Source of the DNA: Liolophura sinensis
Taxonomy: Eukaryota > Mollusca > Polyplacophora > Chitonida > Chitonidae
NCBI RefSeq assembly: GCF_032854445.1
Contig: NC_088295.1
Location: 622,501-686,500, forward strand
Reading direction: 5' to 3'
Length of the DNA stretch: 64,000 nt
Shown: piece after piece, positions 33,860 to 48,800 of the stretch
Numbering within the stretch: position 1 is the stretch's first letter
How the letters are laid out: each line of letters begins with the position of its first letter
Translations under genes and position numbers: made by a program
The notes under the pieces: model-generated
Told to the model about the DNA's origin: nothing
The model's input: the letters and a program-made list of their open reading frames with translations, nothing else
Databases searched by the model: none

Positions 33860-36800
33860 GTAAGTACACATGCCGTATATGTAGGCACAGTGACGTGACA
33901 GCCGGGTATCCCCTGTTATCGGTCACACATGCGTGATTGGTTTGATGGTATTGACGTCCCCCTGGCCCCGGTAACATTACACAATTGCGCACACTGACAT
34001 AGACTTCACTGTACACCCCAGGTATAAGTGCAGTATTCATGGTGCTATGACTTGTGGGTTATAGATGTGACTGGGCGGACAGGTTTGCTAGGGAACACTG
34101 GCAGCCTGCAAATGTTTCGCCCAGGGTACGCATTGAGTAGTTATAATCAAACCTTGGTACGCCCTGAATAGCTAGAATCAAACCTTTATACTTCTTAAAT
34201 AGTTAGAATGAAACCTTGGTACGCCCTGAATAGCTAGAATCAACCTTTATACTTCTTAAATAGTTAGAATGGGAAACCTTGGTACGCCCTGAATAGATAG
34301 AATCAAACCTTGGTACTCCTTGAATAGTTAGAATCAAACCTTTATACTTCTTAAATACTTAGAATCAAACACTGGTACGCCCTGAACAGATAGAATGAAA
34401 CCATATTGCGCCTAGAATAGTCAGAATCAAATCATGGTACGCCTTGAATAGCTAGAATTCAAACCCTTGGTACTCCTTGAATAATTAGAAACTCCTTGGT
34501 ACTCCTTGAATACCTAGAATCAAACCTTCGTACGCTTTGAACAGTTAGAATTAAACCTTGGTACTCACCAGAGTCCACATGTATGTTTTTTGTCGACTGA
34601 CTAGTTAGTTTTCCGTTGCATTCTCATGGCAACTACATAAATACCCTATAGATCATCACGAGTGAAATGAAGATAGCATTGTGGTGTATCCTGGTGCCGA
34701 GGCGCTAGCTCAGGTTTCCGCCTCCTTCCTCCTCCTCTCTCTCTCTCCCTCCCTCTCTCTATCCCTCTCACCCACTTCTAGAGATACACTTCATTCGCCT
34801 GTTAGAATACAAGCGTTGAAAACGACACGCGTCAAAGCCTTCACCTATCTTCACCCAAAAGGGTTATATGGGGTTCCTGTTAGATATCTTTTCATTTTTA
34901 ATGGATTCACGTTTAGCCTAACGAATGGTTACGTAGAAAATCAACATTTTTCCGTGTTTTCTGGATGTCGAGGAATTACTATACATTTGTATCACAACGC
35001 CAATAACAGGATCTTCGTCATCATTCTGTCTTTGTCTTACTAATGGCATGTTATTTATTTATTTATTTATTTAGTGATTCACGCTGAACTCAAGAATCAT
35101 AGTATGTACTTTACTATTTCAGGACATATTTCCTCAGCTGGCTCCGAAATTCCTAATTGATGGTTACTCTCGCTCAGACCTTATCCAAGGGGCCATAGGT
35201 GAGAGTCCCACATCTGTTTCGTCTCTACTTTCGGTTAAGTTTCGGATCGGTCTAGCACACTGGTATAAGCTCACGACGGTTTATCAGTGGCTAAACAACC
35301 GTGCGACGGTATACGTCTGGGTAAAAACCTCAAGACAGTATATCAGTGACTAAATAACCTTACGACGAGATATCAGTGGGTACATAACCTTACCACGGTA
35401 TATCAGTAGGTAAAAAACCTTACGACAGTACATCGGTGGTTAAATAAGCCTACAATGATACATCAGTGCTTAAATAGACTTACGGTGGTTTACCAGGATA
35501 AGTAACATTATGACGGTAAATCCGTGCGTAAATAACCCTACGACGGTATATTAGTGGCTAAAAAGCCTTGTAAGGATATATCAGTGGCTAAATAACCTAC
35601 GATGGTATATCAGTGGGTAAATAGCTTTACCACGGGATATCAGTGGGTAAATAGCTTAACGACGGATATCAGTGGGGTAAATAGCTTTACGACGGGATAT
35701 CAGTGGGTAAATAACCTTACGACGGTAAATCAGGGGGTAAAAAAAACTTACGACTGGAAATTAGTGGCTAAATGGACTTACCACGGGTATACGTTAAGTA
35801 AATAACCTCACGACGGTATACGTGTGAGTAAAAACTTAAGATTGATTTCCCAGTGGCTATATAATCTTACGACTTTATATCAGTGGCTAAATAACTTTAC
35901 AACGATATAATCAGTGGTTAAATAACCTTGCGACGCTATATCAGTGGCGAAATAACTTTACGATTGTGTATTAGTGGGGAAATAACGTTACGACGATAAG
36001 TGGCTAAACAACCTTACGATGGTATAACAGTGGGTAAATAACCTTACAACGATACATCAGTGCCTAAATAGCCTTACAACGGAATAGGTCTGACTAAATA
36101 AATTAACGATGGTATATCAGTGGGTTAAATACCATACGACGTTATGTCAGTGGTTAAATAACCTTACGACCTTATGTCAGTGGTTAAATAACGTTACAAC
36201 GATATATCAGTGGCTAAAAAACCTTACGACGGTATATCAGTGGGTAAATAAACGAACGACGGTATACGTGTAGCTAAATAAGCTTACGATGCGTGAATAG
36301 ATAACCTATACAATAGTATACCTGTGGTTAGATTATATGTTGTATTTGATCGGTGCTTCTGATTTGTTATCACAAGTTTGTCTTGCCTTTTTTTTTTTGG
36401 AAAGCTGGAAAGGGTATTTTCCATTTTTTCTGCCATATACGGTCTTAACTGATTCTGTGACGTATCTCTCTTGCTTGTTTAAGATAACCATAACAACCCA
36501 TAGACTTAAAAGTGCAAACAAAAATGTTAGATGCATTAAAGGAAAAAGCATTAAACTAAAAGTTAAGATTTTCCATTGTGTTTCACAGGAAACTGTTGGT
36601 TTGTGGCCGCTGCTGCCACTCTCGTCACCATCAACCGGACGGCAGTTTAACAGAGTGGTTCCTCTTGACCAATCGTTTTCGTCAGGGCTATGCAGGTGAG
36701 AAGTGTCAGAAGAGACAATTTATATTTAAACAGCTCAATTCCTCTTGATCAATCGTTTTCCGTCGAGTATTGTCTGTAAACTATTCTCACTAGGCTCCAA

Positions 36801-39800
36801 TGGAAACTGTCGTCCGCGACAAGACTACAGAAACATATAAGACATAGGGCAGAAGAACTGTGCATAGACAACTAAATACTCATCACTTGAACTTGCTTAT
36901 TCTCTGTACTACAGGCAGTTATATATGCTTGTTTTGTTTTTATTTCAGGAATATTCCACTTTCATTTTTGGTGGTATGGGCGACTGGGTGGAGATCTGCA
37001 TTGATGATTATCTCCCCTGTGATGATCACGGTATCGTCCTTCTGCCAAAATGTCCTAAGCCCCACGAATCTGGCCCGTGTTTGTTGGAAAAGGCATACGC
37101 AAAGTAAGAGAACTACCTTAATACCGTAGGAACTAGTGAGTCGATCACGGTTCCCATGGCGCGATTCTCATAGATTTGTCATAAATGTGACACCTTGTGC
37201 ATTAAGACGAAATAATAGTTTGGGAGCAAGAAACTGTACACGTTACAATTAACGTGAAACAAAGTGATCTGATTCACAGCAGTGGACACCCGCTTAACTT
37301 TAAGGTGGAGCAGATTGGCCTATATTTTCTACATTCAACACCCGTTTAAATCTAAGGTCGAAGAGATTGACCTATTCCTTGAAATTAAATTACTGTTTCT
37401 GGCTCTAAAGCTCTCAATGTGCGTCCGTCCGTCCATCCATCCGTTGGAGAAATGTTTGACATCCCATATTCTAAGGTGAGCTGTACACATAACGAAGGTC
37501 CTGAGTACAAGGCAGAATCTGTCTGTCTGTCTGTCTGTCTGTACAAGGTACAATCTGTCTGTACAACGTGGAATCTGTCTGTCTGTATGTCCTGTACAAG
37601 GCGGAATCTGTCTGTCTGTCTATCTGTCTGTACAACGTGGAATCTGTCTGTCTGTGTCTGCACAAGACGGAATCCTGTCTGTTTGTATGTCTGTACAAGA
37701 CGGAATCTGTCTGTCTGTTTGTACAAGGTACAATCTGTCTGTATAACGTGGGAATCTGTCTGTCTGTCTGTCTGTACAACGTGGAATCTGTCTGTTTGTA
37801 TGTCTGTACAAGACGGAATCTGTCTGTCTGTCTGTTTGTACAAGGCGTTTTAAGAGTCGACGTTTTACGGGATGTCGGAGCTATTGAAGTTCCGTGACAG
37901 TTAACTTGCTGGGCGTATTATAAAGGTTTTGTCGTCACTTTTTACAAGTCACGCTTCCTTGCACAATATAAGAAGACAGCAAGGTCCCTACATCGGAGTT
38001 TCTAGCTGTTATATACACTATCTTTATTCAGCATACACACAAAAGTTGTAATAACTTTTCCATTATGATTGACATGAAATGTGTCTATGCTTATGGTTAC
38101 GACCTACAGTACAACCACCCATATTCCTACAGACGATATCATTCATCACTGATTCACCATTCAGAAATACCACTGTGTTGGTCTATGCATTGCCTAACTT
38201 TCCGGAAAACTTGTAGGTTACACGGTTCATATGAGGCTTTAGAAGGGGGTAAGCTCCATCACGCCCTCATAGACTTCACCGGAGGCATGACAGAGGTATT
38301 CAGCCTGCAAAAACCAGAGATGATACCACGTGACCTCTTCAACATCATCAGCGATACTTACGCGATGAACACTTTGATGGGAGCCGCTATCTTTGTGAGT
38401 ATTTACCGAGAGGCCTTGAGAAAACATGAGCTATTTTTTTTCATTTGTGGAAATTCAATAATTCTTGATCTCATGATCAACGAAACTGGATCTAGACTAG
38501 CACTGCGTCATTAAATGTCATGAATATCCGATGTAATTGGAAATGAGGTGAGGTTATGGTTTAAATGTGCAATATCTATTTCAGCGACCTCTGGGTAGCA
38601 AACAACGAGAGATTAGACGAGACAATGGCTTGTTCATGGGCCACGCCTACAGCATTACAGGAGTGATGTCGGTAAGCCGAGTTTAATATAAGCCATAGAA
38701 GTCTGACGTAGATATGATTGTCTAACAAACTAACTCTCAGGGTAATCACAGATGCGGAGGATATCAGGCCTGTTGAAAGATAATGCATTGTCAATATTGT
38801 TGATCAAATCCAGATCTTGTGTGTATGTTTAAACCCAAAGTCGAGTCGACTCTGTCTCTGATATAAATTATGCCCACACGTGTTAATTTCTCTCGGGCAT
38901 ACTGTAAATTGTCTTGCGCATACTGTAAATTGTCTCGAGCATACTGTAAATTGTTTCGGGCATACTGTAAATTGTGTCAGATGCGTGGTAAATCGTGTTA
39001 GATATGTTGTGAATTGCGTTATATATGTGGTAAATTTTGTGGTAGTTATGACAATTCCGTTAGATATATGGTGCATCGTGTGTGTTAGCTATGTGACAAA
39101 TATGTGCTATATGATCAGTTTAGTCTGCTTTATGACAATTTCTGTCAGTTGTATGAACAGTTTGGTCTGGTATATGACAACTCATGTCAGTTATATGATC
39201 AGTCCTGTCTGGCATACGGCTGCTTATGTCAGTTATATAAGCAGTGTTGTCTGATATGCGACAAGTCATGTCATTTACTCAGCAGTTTGGTCGGGTATAT
39301 GACATATTGTGTCTGTTATAATAATAACTGTTGTATAATCAGTTGTGCTAGTGACAGTTTATGTAACTGTATATAGACAAACTTAACAGCCCGATCCTGA
39401 CCATCCACACCGTTCTCTGTCAGCTTCAGGTGAGTCACTCCATCGTCCGCTTGCTGCGCCTGAGGAACCCATGGGGAGGGGCGAGTGGAATGGAGCATGG
39501 TCGGACAGGTACGTTGTATTCAGCACTAACATCTTACCTGTCCTTCTATTCTCTTTCTTCCACTTTGTTACATTCACCTCTAACACACCCAGTCTAACAG
39601 AGCCTATCTTACCTGTCTCTTGTATGTTCTTCACCCACTCACTTGTTACATTTACCTCTAACACACCCAGTCTAACAGAGTCTGTCTTACCTGTCCTCTT
39701 CTATGTTCTTCCCACCACTTTGTTAATTTACCTCTAACACACCCAGTCTAACAGAGCCTATCTTACCTGCCTCTTCTATGTTCTTCCACCACTTTGTTAC

Positions 39801-42800
39801 ATTCACCTCTACACACCCAGTCTAACAGAGCCTATCTTACCTGTCTCTTCTATGTTCTTCCCACCACTTTGTTACATTCACCTCTAACACACCCAGTCTA
39901 ATAGAGCCTATCTTACCTGTCTCTTCTATGTTCTTCCCATCACTTTGCTGCCTTCACCTCTGGTACATCCTATCTTATCTGCCCTAAACTTTTGTCTCTA
40001 CTTTGTTACATTCACCTCTAACACTGCCTATCTCACCTGTGTCTTCTATTCGTTTCCTGCCACTTTACTACAGTCACCCCTAATGCAGCCTATCTTACCT
40101 GTTCTTCCTATTTCATTTCTGTCACCTCTGCTATCTTACTTGACCTATTCTTTTCCCTCCACTTTATTACATTCACCTCCGAGATACCCACTCTTGTCTG
40201 TCTGTTGTATTCTTTCCCCTCCACTTTATTACATTCACCTCCAACACATCCAATCTTACCTGTCTCTTCTATTCCTTTCCCTCAACTTTATTACATTCAC
40301 CTCCAACACATCCAACCTTACCTGTCTATTTTCCCACCTCTAGTGCGACCTGTCTTACCTGTTATTTCTATTCGTTTCCTGCCACTTTTTTACGATCACC
40401 TCTAACACAGCCTATCTTACATGTCTCTTCTATTCTATTCTCGTCTGTTTGTTACATTCACCTCTAACACCGCCTGTTGTACCTGTCTCTTGTATTCTTT
40501 TCCCGACAACTTTGTTACATTTACCTGTACCTCAGCCTATTTTACCTGTCCTTCAAATTTTTTCCCACCACTTTGTGTGCAGGTTATCTGCCTGTTTCCC
40601 TCCAAACCTCTCCCCGCACACCCACGTGTACCCCAGTCCGGGTTTGAGTGCTGATTGTACTTGAATTGTTATGTGGCCGTTTCCCTCCAGATCACTCCCC
40701 GCACGCCCATGTGTACCCCAGTACTTGTACGGTTATCTGCCATTTTCCCTCCAGATCTCTCCCGATTTCTCTCCGCACACCCACGTGTACCCCAATCCTG
40801 GTTTGAGTGCTGATTGTACAAGTAATCTTATGATGGTACTTTCCTTTCGGTTCTCTTCTAGCATAACCACGTGTACCCCGGCCCTGGTTTTAGTGCGAAT
40901 TTTGTTGTAATGTTTTCTGTTTCCCACAGATCTCCAGAAATAGTTCGGATGTCTCCCCGTGACAAACAGCGCCTCAATCTGGTCAGCATCAATGATGGAG
41001 AGTTCTGGTAAGCAGCATTCGCATATGGTCTATATTGTCTCAATCCTCATACAACACGGTCATCACTGAAATAAGACGACTATTTTCGCCTCATCCACCA
41101 TTCCTATGGACACTTTGTGACACATCTGTGTTCGCCTCATCCACCATTCCCATGGACACTTTGTGAGACAGGCGATGCAAGACTACTGTGTCAGCTTTAT
41201 CCACCAATCCCAGAAGCGATTGTAATACTACTGGGTTTCCCTTATCCACCATTCCCATAGGCGATGAGAGACTACTGCATTTGTCATATCCACCATTCCA
41301 ATAGTCGATGCGAGACTACTGTGTTTGCCTTATCCACCAATCCCAGAAGCGATTGTAACACTACTGCGTTTCCCTTATTTACCATTCCCATAGGCGTTTG
41401 TGAGACAACAGGGTTTGCTTTATCCACCATTCCCACACGCGATTGTAAAACGACGGGGTTTGCCATATCCACCATTTCCACACTCGTTTTTTTGAGACGA
41501 CAGGGTTTGCTTTATCCACCATTCCTATAGGCGTTAGTGGCACTACTGTGTTTCTTTTATACACCATTCCCATGAACGTTTGTGGGACTACTGTGTTTGC
41601 CTTATCCACCATTCCCAAAGGCAGGGTTCGCTATTTCCAACATCCCCAAACGCGCTTATCAAACTACTGGGTTTGCTTTATCCACAATTTCCAAAGGCGA
41701 TGTAAAGCTACTTTATTTGCTTTATCCACCATTCCCATACGCATTTGTGAGACAACTGGGATTGAATTATCCACCATTCCCATGGGCGTTTGCAAGAGTA
41801 CTGCGGGTTTGCCTTATGCAGCATTCCTATAGGCGTTTGTGACACTACTGTGTTTGCTTTATCCACCAATCCCATGGGCGTTTGTAGGATTACTGTGTTT
41901 GCCGTATCCACCATTCCCAAAAGCGTTTGTGAGACTACTGCGTTTGCCTTACGCAGCATTCCTAAAGGCGTTTGTGACACTACTGTGTTTGCTTTATCCA
42001 CTATTCCCACAGGCAAAGTAGGACTACTGTGTTTGCCTTATTCACCATTCCCAAAAGCATTTGTGAGACTATTGTGTTTGCCTTATGCAGCATTCCCATA
42101 GGCGTTTGTGAGATTACTGGTCTTACCTTATCCACCATTGCCATAGGCGTATGTGAGATTAATGCGATAATCTTATCCACCATTCCCATCAACGTTTGTG
42201 AAACCACTCTGTTTGCCTTATCCACCATTCCCATAGGCGATGCGAGACTACCGCTTTTGCATTATCCACCAATCCCAGAAGCGATTGTAAGACCACCAAT
42301 CCCAGAAGCGATTGTAACACTACTGCGTTTCCCTTATTTACCATTCCCATAGGCGTTTGTGAGACAACAGGGTTTGCTTTATCCACCATTCCCACACGCG
42401 TTTGTAAAACGACGGGGTTTGCCATATCCACCATTCCCATAGGCGTTTGCGAGACTACTGTGTTTGCCTTATCCACCATTCCAATAGGCGATGTGAGACT
42501 ACGGCGATTATCTTATCCACCATTCCCATAAGCGTTTGTGAGACCACTGGATTTGCCTTATCCACCATTCACGTACGCGTTTGTAAAAATACTGGGTTAG
42601 CCTTTTCAACCATTCCCATAGGCGTTTGTCAGACTACTGGGTTTGCCTTATCCACCATTCCTTTAGGCGTTTGTCAGACTACTGTGTTTGCCTTATGAAC
42701 CATTCCCAAGGACGATTTTTATGGACTAATGGACAAGGACTAATGGCTTTGCCTTATCCAGCATTCCCATAGGTGTTTGTGACACTACTGTGTTTGCTTT

Positions 42801-45800
42801 ATCGACCATTCCCATAGGCGATGCGAGACTACTGCTTTTGCGTTATCCATCAATCCCAGAAGCGATTGTAACACTACTATGTTTGCTTTATCCACCATTC
42901 CCATTGGCGTTTGTGAGACTACTGTGTTTGCCTTATCCACCACTCCAATAGTCGATGCGAGACTACTGTGTTTGCCTTATCCAGCAATCCCAGAAGCGAT
43001 TGTAACACTACTGTGTTTGTCTTATCCACCATTCCCATGTGCGTTTGTGAGACTACTGTGTTTGCCTTATCCACCATTCCAATAGTCGATGCGAGACTAC
43101 TGTGTTTGCCTTATCCAGCAATCCCAGAAGCGATTGTAACACTACTGTGTTTGTCTTATCCACCATTCCCATGTGCGTTTGTGACACTACTGTGTTTGCT
43201 CTATCGACCATTCCCATGGGCGTTTGTGAGACCAATATGTTTGCCTTATCCACCATTCCCATTGATGTTTGTGAGACTACTGGGTTTGCCTTATCCACCA
43301 TTCCCATGGGCAATATCAGACTACTGGTTTGCCTTATCCACCATTCCCACACGCGTTTGTGAGACAACTGGGTTTGAATTATTCACTTTTCCTACAGGCG
43401 ATGCATGACTACTGTGTTGGTCTTATCCACCATTCACGTTGGCGTTTGTGACGGTTTGCCTTTTGCACCATTCCCATTGACGTTTGCGAGACTACTATGT
43501 TTGCCTTATTCACCATACCCTAAGACGTTTGTGAGACTACTGAGTTTGACTTAACCACCATTCCCAAAGGTGTTTGTAAGACTACTGCGTTTGACCTATC
43601 CACCAGTACCACAGGTGATTGTAAGATTACTGCGTTTGCAAGACTACTTTGTTTGCCTTACTCACCATTCCCATAGGCGATGTTAGACGACTGTGTTTGC
43701 CCTATGCACCATTCCTATAAAGGTTTGCGATGCTCCCGTGTATTCCTTTCCCACCGTTCCCATTAGCGTTTGTGCTACGACTGGGTTTGACTTTTCCAGT
43801 ATTCCCATAGGTGTTTGTAACACTATTGAGTTTGCCTTTTCCACCATTCCCTTGTGTGTTTTTGAGGCTACTTGGTTTGCATTATCTACCATTCCCACAG
43901 GCGTTTCTGAAACGACTGGATTTGCCTTATCCACCATTCCCATATACGATGTAAGACTACTGTGCTCGCCTTATCCACCATTTTCCGTAAGCGTTTGTAA
44001 GGTTATTTCAATAGTCATTTGTAAGACTACTATGTTTGCCGTATTCACCATTCCCATAGGCGTTTGGGAGACTACCGTTGTCTCCTTATCCACCATTCTC
44101 AAAGGCGATTTAAGGCGACTGTGTTTGCCCTATGCACCATTCCCAAAGGCGTTTGCAAGGCTATCGTGTTCCTCTTTCCCAACATTTCTATTGGCGTTTG
44201 TGCTACGACTGGGTTTTCCTCACCCACCATTTTAATAGGCGATGCGAAACTACTGTGTTATTTATCCACCATACTGTGTTTGCCTTATCCACCATTCTCA
44301 AAGGTGTTTGTAACCCTACCGGGTTTGCCCTATTTACCATTCCCATAGGCGATGCAAGACCAATTTATTTGCCTTATCCACCATTCACAAAGGCGTTAGC
44401 GAGGATATCATGTTCCCCTTTCCCAGCATTTCTATTGGCGTTTGTGCTACGACTAGGTTTTCCTTATCCACTATTCTAATAGGCGATGCCAGAATGCTGT
44501 GTTTGCCTTATCTACCATTCCCATAGGCATTTGTACAACTACTGGGTTTGCCGTATCCACCATAGCAATAGACGATGCAAGATAACTGTGTTTGCTTTAT
44601 CCACCATCCCCATAAGCGATATGAGACGACTGTGTTTACCTCATCCGCCATTCCCATTGGCGTTTGTGTAACTACTGTTTGCTTTATCCACCATTTCCCT
44701 GGGCGTTTGTGGCACTACTGTGTTTGCCTTATCCGCTGTCCCCATAGACGAAACTACTGGATTTTCCTTTTCCACCATTACCACAGCCGATGTAAGACCA
44801 CTGGGTTTGCCTTATCCACCATTCCCATAGGTGTTTGTAACACTACTGTGTTTGCCTTATCCGCTATCCCCATAGACGAAACTACTGGATTTTCCTTTTC
44901 CACCATTACCACAGCCGATGTAAGACCACTGGGTTTGCCTTATCCACCATTCCCATAGGTGTTTGTAACACTACTGTGTTTGCCTTACTTACCATTCCCA
45001 TACGCAATGCAAGACTACTTTATTTGCTTTATCCACCATTACCAAAGGCGTTTGTGAGACGACATTCCCATAGGCGATGTTAGATGACTGTGTTTGCCCT
45101 ATGCACCATTCCCATAGAGGTTTGTGATGCTACCGTGTTTTCCTTTCCCACCGTTCCCATTAGCGTTTATGCTACGACTGGGTTTGACTTTTCCACTATT
45201 CCAATAGGTGTTTGTAACACTACTGCGTTTGCCTTATCCGCCCTCCCCATAGACGAAACTACTGTGTTTGCCTTTTCCACCTTTCCCATAGGCGATATAA
45301 GACGACTGTGTTTTCCCTATGCACCATTAAAGTACAGGTTTGCGATACTACCGTGTTTTCCTATTCCACCTTTCCCATAGGCGTTTGTGAGATCCTTGCA
45401 TTTTCCTTATTCACCTTTCACACATGCAGTGTGAGACTACTGGGTTTCCCTTGTCCACCAATCTCAAAGGCGATGTGAGACGACAGGGTTTGCCTTATCC
45501 ACCATTCGCATAGGCGTTTGTGAGACGACAGGGTTTACCTTATCCACCCTTCCCACAGGCGTTTGTGAAACCAGTGGGTTTGAATTATCCACCTTTTCCA
45601 CAGGTATTTGTGAGACGACACGGTTTACTTTATCCACCATTCTTAGTGGCGTTTGTGATATCCTTGTATTTGCCTTATCCACCATTCCCATTGGCGTTTT
45701 GTGAGACCCTTGTATTTGCCTTATCCACCTTTCACACAGGCGATGTGAGACTACTGTGTTGACTTTATCCACTATTCCCATTGGCGTTTGTGAGACTACT

Positions 45801-48800
45801 GTGTTTGCTTATCCACCATTCCCCAAGACATTTGTGAGACTACTGTGTTTGCCTTATCCACCATTCCCCAAGACGTTTGTGAGACGACATGGTTTGCCTT
45901 ATCCACCATTGCAATAGACGATGCGAGACTACTGTGTTTGCTTATCCACCATTCCCATAAGCGTTTCTGAGACAACAGGATTTCCCTTATCCACCATTCC
46001 CATAGGCGTTTGTGAGACGACAGGGTTTACCTTATCCACCATTCCCCAAGACATTTGTGAGACGACAGGGTTTGCCTTATCCACCATTGCAATAGACGAT
46101 GCGAGACTACTGTGTTTGCTTATCCACCATTCCCGTAGATGTTTGTGAGACGACAGGTGTTTACCTTATCCACAATTCCCATAGGCGTTTCTGAGACAAC
46201 AGGATTTCCCTTATCCACCATTCCCATAGGCGTTTGTGAGACGACAGGGTTGGCCTTATCTACCATTCCCATTGGCGTTTGCAAGACTATTATGTTTGCT
46301 TTATCCACGATTCCCATAGGTGTTTGTGAGACGACAGGGTTTACTTTATCCAACATTACCCAAGACGTTTGTGAGACGACAGGATTTGCCTTGTCCACCA
46401 TTGCAATAGACGATGCGAGATTACTCTGTTTGCTTATCCACCATTCCCATAGATGTTTGTGAGACGACAGGTGTTTACCTTATTCACCATTCCCATAGCC
46501 GTTTCTGAGACAACAGGGTTTGCCTTATTCACCATTCCCATAGGCGTTTGCGAGGACTACTGTGTTTGCTTTTCCACCATTCCCATAAGCGATACGAGAC
46601 GACTGGGTTTACTTTATCCACCATTCCCATTGGTATTTGTGTAACTACTGTTTGCTTTATCCACCATTTCCCTGGGCGTTTGTGACACTAATGTGTTTGC
46701 CTTATCCGCCCTCCCCATAGACGAAACTACTGGGTTTGTCTTTTCTACCATTCCCACAGCCGATGCAAGACTACTGTGTTTGCCTTATTTACTATTCCCC
46801 TACGCGATGCAGGACTACTTTATTTGCCTTATCCACCATTACCAAAGGCGTTTGTGAAACTACTGTGTTTGCTTTATCCACCATTTCCCATGGCCATTGT
46901 AAGACTACTGTGTTTGCTTTATCCACCATTTTTATAGGCGAGACGAGGCTACTGTGTTTGCTTATCCACCATTCCCATAGGCGTTTGTGAGACAACAGGG
47001 TTTGCCTTATCCACCATTCCCATTGGCGTTTGTGAGACGACAGGGATTGCCTTATCCACCATTCCCATTGGCGTTTGTGAGACGACAGGGCTTGCCTTAT
47101 CCACCATTCCCATTGGCGTTTGCAAGACTATTATGTTTGTTATATCCACCATTCCCATAGGTGTTTGTGAGACGACAAGGTTTAGCTTATCCACCATTCC
47201 CTAAGACTTTTGTGAGACAACAGGATTTGCCTTATCCACCATTTCCATAGATGTTTGTGAGACTGCTGGGTTTGCCTTATCCACCATTCCGTTAGCCCAT
47301 GCGAAACTACCTTGTTTGCATTATCCACCATTCCCATAATCGTTTGTCGAACTTCTGTGTTTTGTTTTCCACAGTACAGGTGCCTCTGAGATTAATGTGT
47401 CTTGCTCCTCAGTAATCAAAATCAAAATTTTTTCACGTTAAGGGTTCAATTCTGTTTTATTTTTGTTTCTGTTCAGGATGGCATACGACGATTTCATTAA
47501 AGAGTTCGATGAACTTTCAGATGTGTCATATGGTGCCAGATGCTTTTACTGCAGAACTCAACGCTAATATGGTATGTTTGTCAGGTGTATAAGACAACAC
47601 TGTACGGTTACTCATAATACAGATTCCTAGTATCTCCTAAGTCCATACACATACTGTAGTAGGGATGGTTTCTAAGTTAACATTATAATGGACATAAATC
47701 TGTAGATCATGGCTCTCAATCAGTCAAACATCCATCCGTGACAATGGTTTGCACTCTATCGACACACCTAGCTATGTGAGATGGTTCGCTCTTTATCCAT
47801 ACACTTAGCTATGTGCAATGGTCTGCTCTCCACCCATACATCTGCCTGGGGCAATGGTTTGCTCTCCACCCATACATCTGCCTGGGGCAATGGTTTGCTC
47901 TCCATCCATACATCTGCCTGGGGCAATGGTTTGCTCTCCATCCATACATCTGCCCGGAGCAATGGTTTGCTCTCCACGCATACATCTGCCTGGGGCAATT
48001 GTTTGCTCTCCACCCATACATCTGCCTGGGGCAATTGTTTGCTCTCCACCCATACATCTGCCTGGGACAATGGTTTGCTCTCTATCCATACATCTGCCTG
48101 GGACAATTGTTTGCTCTCCACCCATACATCTGCCTGGGGCAATTGTTTGCTCTCCACCCATACATCTGCCTGGGGCAATGGTTTGCTCTCCACCCATACA
48201 TCTGCCTGGGGCAATGGTTTGCTCTCCACCCATACATCTGCCTGGGGCAGTGGTTTGCTCTCCACCCATACATCTGCCTGGGGCAATGGTTTGCTCTCCA
48301 TGCATACATCTGCCTGAGGCAATGGTTTGCTCTCCACCCATACATCTGCCTGGGGCAATTGTTTGCTCTCCACCCATACATCTGCCTAGGGCAATGGTTT
48401 GCTCTCCACCCATATATCTGCCTGGGGCAATTGTTTGCTCTCCATCCATACATCTAGCTAGATGCAATGCTTTCCTCCCTATCCACACATCCAGCTAGGT
48501 TTAATGATTTGCTCTCCATCTATACATCTACCTAGGTGCAATTTTTTGCTCTCTATCCATGCCAGTAGCTAGGTGCAATGGTTTGCTCTCCACGTATACA
48601 TTGGCTAGGTGAAATGGTTTGCTCTCTACCCATGCATCTAGCTAGGTGCAATGATCCCCCCTCAATCCACACATCTAGCTAAGTGCAAAGGTTTGCTCTT
48701 TATCCATACCTTTAGCTAGGTGCAATGCTTTCCTATCAATCCGCACATCGAATTAGGTGCAATGGTTTGCTCTCTATCCATACTTTTAGCCAGGTGCCAT

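Noticed and set aside
47768-48498. ORFs of 178-227 codons on both strands
   Set aside because: The 36-bp period (12 codons) of an intronic minisatellite explains all of them.
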